From HRBIN29 sp034431815 (GTDB lineage Bacteria; Chloroflexota; Dehalococcoidia; Tepidiformales; Tepidiformaceae): DNA of 16,425 bases. This document shows, in pieces, positions 1 through 7,821 of this stretch. The DNA is taken from NCBI GenBank assembly GCA_034431815.1, contig DAOUCS010000094.1, forward strand, positions 1 through 16,425. The letters run 5' to 3'. Position 1 is the stretch's first letter, and every line of letters starts with the position of its first letter. A program made the translations under genes and the position numbers. The notes beneath the pieces were generated by a model. It was given only the letters and a program-made list of their open reading frames with translations. It had not been told where the DNA came from and ran no database searches.

Positions 1-34
1 GCCAGCGCCCCGGAGGCCTTTCGACTTAGGAATA

Positions 35-1690
35 CTACACCTCGAGCGTTACCGTCAGCACCATTGGGCGGCGGCGGGTCTTCTCGTAGAGGAATCGCCC
101 CACGGCGTCCTTGATGCGGCTGTTCACCTCGCCGAAGTCGGCGATGTGGTCGGCGAGGCTGAGCGATTTCGCCACCACCTCGCGGCACTGGTCCAACAGC
201 TCGCTCTGTTCGGCCTCGTCGACGAACCCGCGCGTCAGAATTTCAGCTGGCCTGGTGAGCTTTCCCGTCAGCTTGTCGACGGCAGCGATGACGACGACAA
301 CGCCGTCGGTAGAAAGGTGGGCTCGGTCGCGGAGGATGTGCTGGTCGATGTCGCCGATGCCGAGCCCGTCGACGTAGACGTAACTCGCGGGCACCCGGCC
401 GGCGATGCGGGCGCACTCGTCGTCGATCTCGAGGACGTCCCCATCGGTCAGCACGAAGGCGTTCCCCTCCGGCACGCCCACCGCTTCGGCGAGCCGCGCG
501 TGGACCACAAGGTGCCGGTACTCCCCGTGGATGGGAACGAAGTACTCCGGCTGGACGATGCTCTGGATGATCTTCAGCTCCTCGCGGCTGGCGTGGCCGC
601 GCACGTGCACGTTCGCCACGCGGTTGTACAGCACGTTCGCCCCGAGCCGGAAGAGGTTATCGACGTTCCGGAAAACCGCGTGTTCGTTCCCGGGAATGGC
701 CGTGGCCGAAAGGACGACCGTGTCTCCTTTGGTGATGGTGATGTGGCGGTGGTCACCGTTCGCCATCCGCGTCAGCGCGCTCGTCGGCTCGCCCTGGCTC
801 CCGGTGGTGATCACCGCGAGCTGGCGGTGGGGGAGGTTTCGCATCTCCTCCACGCCGACAAGGATTCCCTCGGGAACGTTCAGGTAGCCGAGCCGCTGCG
901 CCATGGCGACGTTGTCGATCATGGAGCGGCCCGTGACGAACACCTTCCGCCCAGTGGCGACGGCCGCATCGATGACCTGCTGAACGCGGGAGATGAGCGA
1001 TGCGAACGTCGCCACGATCACGCGGCCGGGCGCCTCGGCCATTATGTTGCGGAGGGCGTGACCTACCAGCTCCTCGCTCGGCGTGAAGCCCTCCTGCTCC
1101 GCGTAGGTCGAGTCCGCCATCAGAAGGAGACACCCTTCCGCGCCAACCTGGGCTAGGCGGATGAGATCGGTGTGCTGGTCCATCACAGGGGTGTGGTCCA
1201 GCTTGAAATCGCCCGTGTGAACGACGGGACCGTACGGCGTACGGATGATGAGCCCGCAAGCGTCGGGGATGCTGTGCGCTACCTGGAAGAACTCCACCTC
1301 GAAGACGCCTGCCCGGATGACGTCGCCGGGCTTCACCACGTGAAGGTCCGCGCGGTCCAGCAGGCGGTGCTCGGCGAGCTTCACCCGGACGAGGCCGTCG
1401 GTGAGCCTCGTGCTGTACACGGGCACGTGAAACTCCCGGAGAAAGTACGGTAGGGCGCCGACGTGGTCTTCGTGACCGTGTGTGAGGAAGACGGCGCGGA
1501 GCGCATCCCGCCGCTCGCGGACATAGGTGAAATCGGGGATCACGAGGTCGACGCCGAGCATCTCCTCTTCCGGGAACATGAGCCCGACGTCGATGACGAT
1601 GAGATCGTCGGCGTACTCGAGGAGCATCATGTTCCGGCCGATCTCGCCGAGTCCGCCGAGGGGGATGACGCGCAGGGGAGGGCGTGACAT
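35..1690 (-). CDS. rnj: Ribonuclease J (beta-CASP metallo-beta-lactamase RNase)
   Basis: This is a 551-aa RNase J, a Zn-dependent endonuclease and 5'-3' exonuclease acting in mRNA decay and rRNA maturation in the cytoplasm. The metallo-beta-lactamase core shows the HxHxDH motif (H71, H73, D75, H76 counted from the ATG at 1690), a later H139 and HTGD (D161). The beta-CASP part carries ADST and a VRGHAS loop, and the C-terminal third has PIHGEYRHL. Length is normal for the family (about 550-560). The ATG at 1690 gives MSRPPLRV; an in-frame TTG at 1699 would add three residues but overlaps the UDG stop. The stop codon of the upstream UDG gene lies 5 nt before the ATG and no strong Shine-Dalgarno is present, so translation is probably coupled. 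It is the last gene of the long minus-strand operon, and no clear terminator is visible in 1-34. The protein may be RNase J1 or the only RNase J. Confidence 0.95.
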   Translation of the reverse strand: MSRPPLRVIPLGGLGEIGRNMMLLEYADDLIVIDVGLMFPEEEMLGVDLVIPDFTYVRERRDALRAVFLTHGHEDHVGALPYFLREFHVPVYSTRLTDGLVRVKLAEHRLLDRADLHVVKPGDVIRAGVFEVEFFQVAHSIPDACGLIIRTPYGPVVHTGDFKLDHTPVMDQHTDLIRLAQVGAEGCLLLMADSTYAEQEGFTPSEELVGHALRNIMAEAPGRVIVATFASLISRVQQVIDAAVATGRKVFVTGRSMIDNVAMAQRLGYLNVPEGILVGVEEMRNLPHRQLAVITTGSQGEPTSALTRMANGDHRHITITKGDTVVLSATAIPGNEHAVFRNVDNLFRLGANVLYNRVANVHVRGHASREELKIIQSIVQPEYFVPIHGEYRHLVVHARLAEAVGVPEGNAFVLTDGDVLEIDDECARIAGRVPASYVYVDGLGIGDIDQHILRDRAHLSTDGVVVVIAAVDKLTGKLTRPAEILTRGFVDEAEQSELLDQCREVVAKSLSLADHIADFGEVNSRIKDAVGRFLYEKTRRRPMVLTVTLEV

Positions 1691-1695
1691 AAAGC

Positions 1696-2331
1696 TCAAT
1701 CGAACAATCGCATTTGCGAGGCAGGCGCCTCGCGTGGTTCAGGGGAACGGCTCGCGCGGGCCGTCCGAGCCGTGCGCAGCACGTCGGGCAGCGCCCGGAA
1801 ATCTGCAACGATCGTCTCGCGCAGGCTCTGCTGGTGCAAGGCAGCGGCCGGATGGTACATGGGGACGTACCAGCGGGTGCCGATCTGCCTCGCCTTCCCG
1901 TGGATCTTCGAGATCGATTGGTTCGGGAAGAAGCGGGCCATGGAGTACCGCCCCAGCGTCACGATGACGAGCGGGTCGATAATGGCGATTTGACGGTCGA
2001 GGTAGTCGCGGCACGCTTCGATTTCGCCCGGGAGCGGATCCCGGTTGCCCGGCGGGCGGCACTTCAGGACGTTGCAGATGTACACCTCGCTTCGGCGAAG
2101 GCCTGCGGCAGCGAGCAGCTCGTCGAGGAACGCGCCGGCCTGGCCGACGAAGGGGCGGCCCAGGCGGTCTTCGTTCGCCCCGGGCGCTTCGCCGATGAAC
2201 ATCACCTCAGCCGTGACGGGACCTTCGCCGGGAACGGCGTTGGTACGGGTAGCGGCGAGTGCGCACCGCGTACAGCTGCGCACCTCGCGTTCGAGCTGTT
2301 CGATGGCTGCGCGCTTTTCATCCGGCGTCAT
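1696..2331 (-). CDS. Uracil-DNA glycosylase, family 4 (Fe-S type)
   Basis: This 211-aa protein is a thermophile-type (family 4) uracil-DNA glycosylase that removes uracil from DNA at the first step of base excision repair. The diagnostic motif GEAPGANEDRLGRPFVGQAG lies at residues 47-66. The second motif, H160-P161 followed by AAALHQ, forms the uracil-binding part. Four cysteines, C20, C23, C91 and C107, are placed as expected for the [4Fe-4S] cluster. The ATG at 2331 lies inside the end of the permease gene (14-nt overlap), with GGAGG about 12 nt upstream; the longer open frame reaching to 2859 is a shadow of the permease. The last 25 residues or so are Arg/Pro/Ala-rich and end in QMRLFD, a tail resembling a PCNA- or clamp-interaction peptide, though that is only an inference. 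The rnj ATG follows 5 nt after its stop. Confidence 0.95.
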   Translation of the reverse strand: MTPDEKRAAIEQLEREVRSCTRCALAATRTNAVPGEGPVTAEVMFIGEAPGANEDRLGRPFVGQAGAFLDELLAAAGLRRSEVYICNVLKCRPPGNRDPLPGEIEACRDYLDRQIAIIDPLVIVTLGRYSMARFFPNQSISKIHGKARQIGTRWYVPMYHPAAALHQQSLRETIVADFRALPDVLRTARTARASRSPEPREAPASQMRLFD

Positions 2332-3130
2332 GCGTCGGGGCTCCCTCCACCTGCGCTGCGGGCGTGCGGGCGGCGCGCCAGCCGCTCCACACCATCTGTG
2401 CGCCGACGGCGAGCAAAACGGCCGCGAAGCCGCGCTGGAGGACGTCGGCTCGGAGGGATGATGCCACCGCCGCCCCGGCGGCGCTACCCGGCACCGCGCC
2501 CAGCGCGAGCCAGGCTGCCACGGACGCGTCGACGCTGCCGTGGCGCCAGTGGGTTGCCGTGCCTGCGGCGGCAGTCGGGACGATGACCGCGAGCGAGACG
2601 CCCTGGGCGGCGTGTTGGCTTTCGCCGAAGAGGAGCACGAGCGCTGGAACGAAGACGGCTCCGCCGCCCACCCCGAGCGCGCCCGAAAGGGTGCCTCCTG
2701 CCAGGCCGGTGCCGGCGCCCAGGAGGAGCCGCCAGATCCCGACGGCGTGCGCGGCAGCCTCGCCGAAAGGCAGCGCCATGCGGAGCGCCACCGCGAGGAG
2801 GAAGGCGCCGAAGAGGGCTCGCAGCCTGGCTGCCGGGATCCGGTGCACCAGCGTGGCACCGGCTGCAGCGCCGAGCAGCGCGGTCGGGAGGAGCGTCATC
2901 GCCAGCGGCCAGTCGATGTTCGTCGTTCGGGCGTAGGTGGCGGCCCCCGCAAGCGCTGCTGCGCCGATGACTGCCAGCGACGTGCCGTGCGCCTCGTGCT
3001 GCCGCATGCGCAGTGCGCCCACGAGCAAGGGAACGAGCACAGCGCCGCCGCCGACGCCCGTCAGGCCCGCGAACAGGCCGCCCGCTGCACCGACGGCCGC
3101 CGCTTGCGCACCGCGCGGGAGCGGGGTCAT
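2318..3130 (-). CDS. TauE/SafE (UPF0721) family membrane permease
   Basis: This 270-aa integral membrane protein belongs to the TauE/SafE family, thought to move sulfite or other sulfur-containing organic anions across the inner membrane. The family's internal duplication is clear: GVGGG occurs at residues 25-29 and again at 153-157, each at the start of a hydrophobic block and each followed by a conserved SLAVI segment (residues 51-55 and about 179-183). About eight hydrophobic segments are visible. The substrate cannot be read from the sequence; no sulfur gene is near, so a named function would be a guess. The start ATG (3128-3130) overlaps the tatC stop as ATGA, indicating translational coupling. 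The end overlaps the UDG start by 14 nt. Confidence 0.88.
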   Translation of the reverse strand: MTPLPRGAQAAAVGAAGGLFAGLTGVGGGAVLVPLLVGALRMRQHEAHGTSLAVIGAAALAGAATYARTTNIDWPLAMTLLPTALLGAAAGATLVHRIPAARLRALFGAFLLAVALRMALPFGEAAAHAVGIWRLLLGAGTGLAGGTLSGALGVGGGAVFVPALVLLFGESQHAAQGVSLAVIVPTAAAGTATHWRHGSVDASVAAWLALGAVPGSAAGAAVASSLRADVLQRGFAAVLLAVGAQMVWSGWRAARTPAAQVEGAPTHDAG

Positions 3131-3930
3131 ATGCCGAAATCGCCCTCACGCGTTCGCGGGCGTGCGATCCAGGCGAGCACGACGCCGACGAAGTAGAGCA
3201 CGAAGAGCGGCCCTGCCACCAGAGATTGTGTGAGGGGGTCGGGCGTTGGCGTGACGACCGCGGCGACCACGAACACGGCCACCAGCGCGTACCTCCAGAA
3301 TCCGAGCATCCTCCCCGCCGTGACGACGCCCAGGCGCGAGAGGGACATCATCAGCATCGGCAGCTCGAAGGAGACCCCAACCCAAAAGACGATGCGGGTG
3401 ACGAAGTCGACGTACTGCCGAATGCCGATGACGTTCTGGATGTTGTCGGAGCCGAAATCGAGCAGGAACCCGAGCGACGCCGGCAGGATCACCCAGTAGG
3501 CGAACGCCATCCCCCCGAGGAGGAAGAACGCGCTGCCGAAGAGCACGGGCAGCACGAGCCGGCGCTCCCGCGGGGTGAGTCCCGGCACCACGAAGGCGAG
3601 GATTTCGTAGACGACGACCGGCGACGCCAGGAGCAGCCCGCCGTACAGGGCGATACGGAAGAGGATGCCGATCCGGTCGGTGGGCGAAAAGCTCGAGACC
3701 TGGAAGTCGGGGTTCCGCTCCCTGGCCGGCGCCAGAAGCCAGCCGAGGATGTCCTCCCAGAACACGGCGCAGACGACGATCCCGACGACGACAGCGAGCG
3801 CCGAGATGATGACCCGCCGCCGGAGCTCGATGAGATGCTCGATGAGGGTCATCTCCGGGCCGCCGGTGAACTCTTCCGCGGTCCGGAGCTCCCGGCGCTG
3901 GCCTTCCTCCGTTCTTGTCCCCTGCGCCAC
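3127..3930 (-). CDS. tatC: Sec-independent protein translocase subunit TatC
   Basis: TatC is the multi-span receptor of the twin-arginine translocase, which binds RR signal peptides together with TatB and recruits TatA to export folded proteins. This 267-aa protein shows the conserved cytoplasmic N-terminal segment EHLIELRRR (residues 31-39), the FVVPGLTPRERR loop (about 113-124), the membrane-embedded Glu in SFELP (E189), and VTPTPDP before the last transmembrane pair. Six hydrophobic spans can be drawn. The GTG start at 3930 is preceded by GGAGGAGGTG at ideal distance, which decides it over the internal ATG (residue 27, MTLIEH). The protein therefore has about 25 extra hydrophilic N-terminal residues compared with short family members. 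It lies 15 nt downstream of tatB-like and overlaps the permease start by 4 nt. Confidence 0.96.
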   Translation of the reverse strand: MAQGTRTEEGQRRELRTAEEFTGGPEMTLIEHLIELRRRVIISALAVVVGIVVCAVFWEDILGWLLAPARERNPDFQVSSFSPTDRIGILFRIALYGGLLLASPVVVYEILAFVVPGLTPRERRLVLPVLFGSAFFLLGGMAFAYWVILPASLGFLLDFGSDNIQNVIGIRQYVDFVTRIVFWVGVSFELPMLMMSLSRLGVVTAGRMLGFWRYALVAVFVVAAVVTPTPDPLTQSLVAGPLFVLYFVGVVLAWIARPRTREGDFGI

Positions 3931-3945
3931 CCGGCACCTCCTCCC

Positions 3946-4416
3946 CTAGAAGACCAGGGGATCGTGCGGCGGGCCGCTCTCGCGCGCCGTCGGGGAGGAC
4001 GAAGGGGAGGCCGTTGCGCCCGCCGGGGCGGCGGGAGGGGACCCGTCGGCCGGGGGCATCAGCGGCGCGGACGGGCGAGTGCCTGCGGGGACGGGCTGCA
4101 GTCCCGCCTGCGCCTCCTGGCGGACGCGCTCAAGTTCTCGGTTCGTCTCCTCCAGGCGGGCGCGCAGCTCCGCTTCGTGCGCGCGGAGTTCGGCGCGGGC
4201 GGCTTCCATCTCAGCCCGGATGCCTTTGTACTCTTCCTCGAGCATCTGCAGCTCTTCGCGGAACTCATCGCGAACGAGGCGGGCGTACCGCTGCATGGTA
4301 CGCACCGCCCGTCCGAGCTGATACGCCACCTGCGGGAGCCGCTCGGGGCCGAGGAAGATCAGGGCCACCAGCAGGATGGCCAGGATCTCCTGGTAGCCGA
4401 TCCCCAGGAACTCCAC
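3946..4416 (-). CDS. tatB: Twin-arginine translocase TatA/TatB family subunit (TatB-like)
   Basis: This 156-aa protein has the TatA/B layout. There is a short periplasmic N-terminus (MEFLGIGYQE), one transmembrane helix at about residues 8-23, the GPERLP hinge at about 23-28, an amphipathic helix (about 29-45), a long charged coiled coil to about residue 105, and a Pro/Ala/Ser-rich disordered tail. The polar Glu just before the membrane helix, GPERLP rather than a TatA-style FG hinge, and the length favour TatB, which works with TatC as the signal-peptide receptor. Many Gram-positive-like lineages use one bifunctional TatA, so the symbol is tentative. The GTG start at 4416 is preceded by a GGGGAGGGG Shine-Dalgarno. 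No second TatA gene is in the window. Confidence 0.85.
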   Translation of the reverse strand: MEFLGIGYQEILAILLVALIFLGPERLPQVAYQLGRAVRTMQRYARLVRDEFREELQMLEEEYKGIRAEMEAARAELRAHEAELRARLEETNRELERVRQEAQAGLQPVPAGTRPSAPLMPPADGSPPAAPAGATASPSSSPTARESGPPHDPLVF

Positions 4417-4432
4417 GCACCCCTCCCCGGGG

Positions 4433-4453
4433 GCCCTGCCCCGGTGGCAGGGC
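4433..4453 (-). promoter_or_regulatory. GC-rich hairpin between acpP and tatB-like
   Basis: A perfect 8-bp inverted repeat (gccctgcc / ggcagggc, 5-nt loop ccggt) begins at the last base of the acpP stop codon. It ends about 16 nt before the tatB-like GTG, just ahead of that gene's Shine-Dalgarno. No T-run follows on the minus strand, so it is not a standard intrinsic terminator. It could be an attenuator or an mRNA-stabilising 3' structure that lets acpP accumulate above the downstream tat genes. This role is inferred. Confidence 0.4.
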
Positions 4454-4710
4454 TACTTGTCTTCGACGCCGTGCTCCTTGAGATAGTCTACGGCGTCTTG
4501 GACCGTCACGATCTTCTCGGCGTCCTCGTCGCTGATCTCGATCTGCGCCTCGTCGCCAAACTCTTCCTCCAGCGCCATGATCAGCTCCACGAGGTCGAGA
4601 GAGTCGGCGTTCAGGTCCTCGACGAACGAGGTCGTGGGAGTCACCTGGTCTTCGTCCACTCCCAGCTGTTCGCAGACGATCGCGCGGACACGCTCGAAGA
4701 CTGTAGCCAC
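4453..4710 (-). CDS. acpP: Acyl carrier protein
   Basis: This 85-aa acidic protein is the acyl carrier of type II fatty acid synthesis; it holds growing chains as thioesters on a phosphopantetheine arm. The attachment serine is S37 in NADSLDLVEL, and the four-helix ACP pattern (FVEDLNADSLD followed by ALEEEFG) is exact. It is a few residues longer than the usual 77-80, with an extra tail ending HGVEDK. The GTG start at 4710 is preceded by AAGGAG at about 9 nt. It follows nusB by 58 nt and lies in the same cluster as fabD and fabG, whose products work on the ACP-bound substrates. Confidence 0.97.
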   Translation of the reverse strand: MATVFERVRAIVCEQLGVDEDQVTPTTSFVEDLNADSLDLVELIMALEEEFGDEAQIEISDEDAEKIVTVQDAVDYLKEHGVEDK

Positions 4711-4768
4711 GGGTGCAATCTCCTTCGTCGTCTTGGTATTTGAGGATGCAGGGACGGCCCGCTCCGCG

Positions 4769-5230
4769 CTATCCCTCCGTGCGCTTCCGCTCGCCGCGGA
4801 TGCGTTCGCTCACGGTGTGCAGGACGGCGTTCACGAATCCCGGCGACGCCTCCCCTCCATACCGATGTGCGAGCTCCACCGCCTCGTTCACCACGGCTCC
4901 GACCGGCGCCGCATTATCGGAGAGCAGCTCCCAGATGGCAAGGCGGAGGATGTTCCGATCGATGACGGGCATCGCATCCAGGGGCCGCTGCGTCGCTGCC
5001 GCAGCGATGTAGCGGTCGATGGTGTCGCGCATGCGCACCACGCCCCGAACCATACCGCGGCCGTAGCCGGCCGGGCCGGGTTGGGCCACCTCCGGGTCCT
5101 CCTCTGACACCTCGCGCAGGCGGCGGTTGTAGGCGCGCTCAGCGTCGTGGCCTGCCGTATCGGCTTCGTAGAGCGCTTCCAGTGCCAGGCAGCGAACCCG
5201 CCGGAGGACGCTGTCGGTGGTGTCGATCAC
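4769..5230 (-). CDS. nusB: Transcription antitermination factor NusB
   Basis: NusB binds boxA RNA with NusE (S10) and supports antitermination, especially of rRNA operons. The 153-aa product has the all-helical NusB pattern: RRVRCLALEALYEAD near the N-terminus, then IDRYIAAAATQRPLDAMPVIDRNILRLAIWELL in the middle, and VNEAVELAHRYGGEASPGFVNAVLHTV near the end. The middle stretch is IDRNILRLA, matching the family's D-R-n-iLRla core. The start is the GTG at 5230, whose bases overlap the fabG stop as GTGA; the open frame extending to 5656 is a fabG shadow. Its place between fabG and acpP is unusual for a fab cluster. Confidence 0.93.
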   Translation of the reverse strand: MIDTTDSVLRRVRCLALEALYEADTAGHDAERAYNRRLREVSEEDPEVAQPGPAGYGRGMVRGVVRMRDTIDRYIAAAATQRPLDAMPVIDRNILRLAIWELLSDNAAPVGAVVNEAVELAHRYGGEASPGFVNAVLHTVSERIRGERKRTEG

Positions 5231-5985
5231 GCCATCACCATTCCGCCGTCCACGTGGATGCACTGCCCCGTGATGTACGCCGCGGCGTCGCTGGCGAGGA
5301 ACGCCACCAGCGGCGCCACCTCCTCGGGCTTCGCTACCCGTCCGAGGGGAATCTGGGGCAGGATGGCGGCGAGCTGCTTCTCCGAGAGCTGGGCCGTGAT
5401 GTCCGTCTCGATGAAGCCCGGAGCAACGGCGTTCACGGTTACCGCCCGGGAGGCGACTTCCCGCGCCAGCGCGCGCGTGAATCCGATGAGCCCCGCTTTC
5501 GCCGCCGCGTAATTCACCTGGCCCGCGTTTCCCATCACCCCGACGACGCTGGAGATGTTCACGACTCGCCCCGCCTTCGACCGCAAGAGGTGGCGAAGGG
5601 CGGCCTTGGTGACGAGGAACGCCCCGCGCAGGTTCGTGTCGTGAACGGCATCCCAATCCTGTTCGGACATGCGCAGGAGGAGCCCATCACGCGTGATGCC
5701 GGCATTGTTCACCACGATGTCCAGACCGCCGAACGCCGCCACGGTCTCCTGAACGATGGAGGCGGCGTCGTCCGGGCTCGCCACGTCGCCGCGCACGGCG
5801 ATGGCTTCGCTGCCAGCCTCGCGGATGATCCGCGCTACCTCCTCGGCGGCCTCGGCCCGTTCTCGGTAGTTCACCGCTACACGGGCACCCTGCCGGCCGA
5901 GCTCGATGCAAATCGCTCGGCCGATACCCCGGGATCCGCCGGTCACCAGGGCCACGCGTCCCTCGAGGGGCCGTGATGCGCTCAT
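5227..5985 (-). CDS. fabG: 3-oxoacyl-[acyl-carrier-protein] reductase FabG
   Basis: FabG reduces beta-ketoacyl-ACP with NADPH in the elongation cycle. The 252-aa protein is a classical short-chain dehydrogenase. It has the cofactor motif TGGSRGIG (15-22), NNAG (about 93-96) and a complete catalytic tetrad N118, S146, Y159 and K163. The segment NISSVVGVMGNAGQVNYAAAKAG is the standard FabG signature. The end GGMVMA also fits FabG. The ATG at 5985 starts one nucleotide after the fabD stop, and the stop overlaps the nusB GTG. The family contains many paralogues, but position beside fabD and acpP makes FabG the best reading. Confidence 0.96.
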   Translation of the reverse strand: MSASRPLEGRVALVTGGSRGIGRAICIELGRQGARVAVNYRERAEAAEEVARIIREAGSEAIAVRGDVASPDDAASIVQETVAAFGGLDIVVNNAGITRDGLLLRMSEQDWDAVHDTNLRGAFLVTKAALRHLLRSKAGRVVNISSVVGVMGNAGQVNYAAAKAGLIGFTRALAREVASRAVTVNAVAPGFIETDITAQLSEKQLAAILPQIPLGRVAKPEEVAPLVAFLASDAAAYITGQCIHVDGGMVMA

Positions 5986-5986
5986 C

Positions 5987-6910
5987 TCACCACGGGAGCC
6001 GGAGCGTTTCGATGCTGTTGACGTTGTGGACGTTCGCCTTCCGCACCATGCGCTTGATGATGCCGGTGAGGACGCGCCCCGGGCCGAATTCGATGAAGTT
6101 CGTTACGCCCTGGGCCTCCAGGAACTCCACCGTCGCGCTCCACTGTACCGGACGGCATACCTGGTCGATCAGCTCGTGTCGGATGGAGAGTTCATCGGTG
6201 ATCGGGCGCGCCGTGCAGTTGGCGACTACCGGCACGATGGCGTCTCGAATGGCCGCCTCCCCGATCGGCGCGACCATACCTTCTCCAGCCGGCCGCATCA
6301 GGGAGCTGTGGAAGGCGCCGCTCACGGCGAGCGGGATGACCTTCGCTGCTCCACGCGCCTTCGCGTAGTCCATCGCGCGGACGACCGCGTCGCGTCGGCC
6401 GCCGATGACGATCTGCCCTGGCGCGTTGACGTTGCAGATTTCCGCGCCCGCCTCGCGGCACACCTCCTCGCAGTCGGCAATGTCGAGGCCGATGACGGCG
6501 GCCATCGTTCCCGGATTCCGCTCCCCGGCCTGCTGCATCAGCTCGCCCCGCACGCGGAGGAGGCGGACCGCGTCGTCGAAATCCATGGCGCCCGCCGCTA
6601 CGAGGGCGGAGTACTCGCCGAGGGAGTGGCCGGCCACGAATTGCGGCCGCCGCCGCAGCCCAGGGTTCACTTCGCAGGCGGCTCGCAGGAAGGCGAGGCT
6701 CGTCACTGCGATCGCAGGCTGCGTGTTCCGCGTCTGCTGCAGTTCCTCCTCGGGGCCCTCGAAGCAGATGCGGCTCAGGGGAAAGCCCAGAATGTCGTCC
6801 GCACGGTCGTACAGCTCACGCGCGGAAGGGAAAGCCTCGTAGAGCTCTTTCCCCATCCCAACGAACTGGGAACCCTGGCCGGGGAACACCCACGCCTCGC
6901 CCGTCCGCAC
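5987..6910 (-). CDS. fabD: Malonyl-CoA:ACP transacylase FabD
   Basis: FabD transfers malonyl from CoA to ACP to supply the elongation units. With the GTG at 6910 the protein is 307 aa, the standard length. It begins eight residues before FPGQGSQ, exactly as in known FabD proteins. Active-site residues are Q12 (GQGSQ), S96 in GHSLGEY, R121, and H201 in GAFHSSLM. The GTG is preceded by GGAGGAG with 3-nt spacing to its end, which decides the start over the GTG at 6928 (no ribosome binding site) and a frame open back to 7177 that would run through rpmF. It lies 41 nt after rpmF and 1 nt before fabG. Confidence 0.95.
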   Translation of the reverse strand: MRTGEAWVFPGQGSQFVGMGKELYEAFPSARELYDRADDILGFPLSRICFEGPEEELQQTRNTQPAIAVTSLAFLRAACEVNPGLRRRPQFVAGHSLGEYSALVAAGAMDFDDAVRLLRVRGELMQQAGERNPGTMAAVIGLDIADCEEVCREAGAEICNVNAPGQIVIGGRRDAVVRAMDYAKARGAAKVIPLAVSGAFHSSLMRPAGEGMVAPIGEAAIRDAIVPVVANCTARPITDELSIRHELIDQVCRPVQWSATVEFLEAQGVTNFIEFGPGRVLTGIIKRMVRKANVHNVNSIETLRLPW

Positions 6911-6951
6911 GGGCTCCTCCAGCGGCACGAACCGCTGCGGGGACGTCGTGC

Positions 6952-7149
6952 TCAGCTCTCCAGGTCCGGCGAGGGGATGCGCACCGCTTCCCGTCCACGG
7001 TAGGTTCCACAGATCGGGCAGGCGTGGTGCGCTGGACGAGGATTCCGACACCGGGGGCACTCCACGATGTGGGGGATCTTGACGGCCAGGTGACTGCGGC
7101 GCTTCCCCTGACGCGACTTGGGGTACTTCCGTTTCGGAAGCGGCGGCAT
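6952..7149 (-). CDS. rpmF: 50S ribosomal protein L32 (zinc-binding form)
   Basis: This 65-aa basic protein is L32 of the large ribosomal subunit. It opens with MPPLPKRKYPKSRQGKRRSH, a variant of the family's MAVPKRKTSKSRRR opening, and has a four-cysteine zinc ribbon: C31, C34, C44 and C47. The cysteine-containing (C+) form may be paired in some genomes with a C- paralogue used under zinc limitation; none is seen here. It is 20 nt downstream of DUF177, the usual pairing in bacteria, and upstream of fabD. Confidence 0.96.
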   Translation of the reverse strand: MPPLPKRKYPKSRQGKRRSHLAVKIPHIVECPRCRNPRPAHHACPICGTYRGREAVRIPSPDLES

Positions 7150-7169
7150 GCGGTCGCTCCTTCACGTGC

Positions 7170-7670
7170 TCATCCATCGAGTCGTTGCTTCAGCGCTGCC
7201 AGCGCCGACCACCGCGGATCGATCTGCGTGCGGTCGCAGCCGCAGTCGCCCATGCTCAGGTCCTGACCGCATTCCGGGCAGAGCCCGGGGCAATCAGGCC
7301 GACAGAGCGGCTGCATGGCAGCCGCCATCAGGCTATATTGCCGGACCGCCTCGGTAATGTCGATCGTGTGGTCCAGCCCGATGAGGAAGTCTCCCGGCTG
7401 CGCCCCGCTCTCGATCCGGGCGCCGGTGTCGACGTCTACCTGCTGGTAGAACACCTCTTCGATGTGAAGCCTCGCCGGATAGCCGAAGGCGACGAGGCAG
7501 CGGGCACACTCTGCCTCGAGGATCACTTCAATGTCGGCGGTCACGAGCACCCCCTTGGGCACTCGCAGCAGCTCCACGTGTCCCCGGTGGACCGGGTATT
7601 CGGGCTCCAAGTCGTACGAGCGGGTCGCGCCAGGGCGCTCCCGCAGCAGCTGGGCGGCGTTGAAGATCAT
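7170..7670 (-). CDS. DUF177 / YceD family protein
   Basis: This 166-aa protein belongs to the DUF177 (YceD, large-rRNA accumulation) family, which is nearly always encoded just before rpmF and has been linked to 23S rRNA or 50S maturation. The visible family signature is the paired metal-type cysteine motifs. One is CARC (about residues 55-58), in ILEAECARCLVAF. A C-terminal cluster, LCRPDCPGLCPECG followed by GDCGCD, resembles a zinc site. The ATG at 7670 has GGAGGGG about 8 nt upstream. It is the first gene of the minus-strand operon. Confidence 0.92.
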   Translation of the reverse strand: MIFNAAQLLRERPGATRSYDLEPEYPVHRGHVELLRVPKGVLVTADIEVILEAECARCLVAFGYPARLHIEEVFYQQVDVDTGARIESGAQPGDFLIGLDHTIDITEAVRQYSLMAAAMQPLCRPDCPGLCPECGQDLSMGDCGCDRTQIDPRWSALAALKQRLDG

Positions 7671-7699
7671 CGGGGATCCCCTCCAGCGGCCTCACGCTC

Positions 7700-7705
7700 A
7701 GTATA
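7700..7705 (-). promoter_or_regulatory. Candidate -10 element for the DUF177-rpmF-fab operon
   Basis: On the minus strand TATACT (5 of 6 to the sigma-A consensus TATAAT) lies about 30 nt before the DUF177 ATG. It would place the transcript start near 7692 with a leader of roughly 22 nt that includes the ribosome binding site. No good -35 hexamer is at 16-18 nt, which lowers confidence. A short GCCC/GGGC inverted repeat (7710-7720) sits just upstream. Confidence 0.35.
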
Positions 7706-7821
7706 TCCCGCCCTTCGGGCCGTCCGGCACGAGACGTCATAATCGCTGCCTCACTGTTCAAATCTTCCTCGTCGCCTGCCGCGCTCTGGAGCTGCGGGCC
7801 CCGTCCCGCTACTGTTTGCGC

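Noticed and set aside
3013..4743. Long plus-strand open frame (576 codons)
   Set aside because: It is antisense to tatC, tatB-like and acpP, which are unmistakable; the translation is low-complexity Arg/Pro/Glu typical of a GC-rich shadow frame.
5231..5656. NusB frame extended upstream
   Set aside because: This part lies inside fabG in a different frame; the GTG at 5230 fits NusB length and overlaps the fabG stop.
6911..7177. N-terminal extension of FabD to an ATG at 7177
   Set aside because: It would run through all of rpmF in another frame; the GTG at 6910 has an ideal ribosome binding site and gives a standard FabD N-terminus.
7710..7720. GCCC-TTC-GGGC hairpin as a terminator
   Set aside because: It lies in the divergent intergenic region upstream of both operons, with a 4-bp stem and no T-run.
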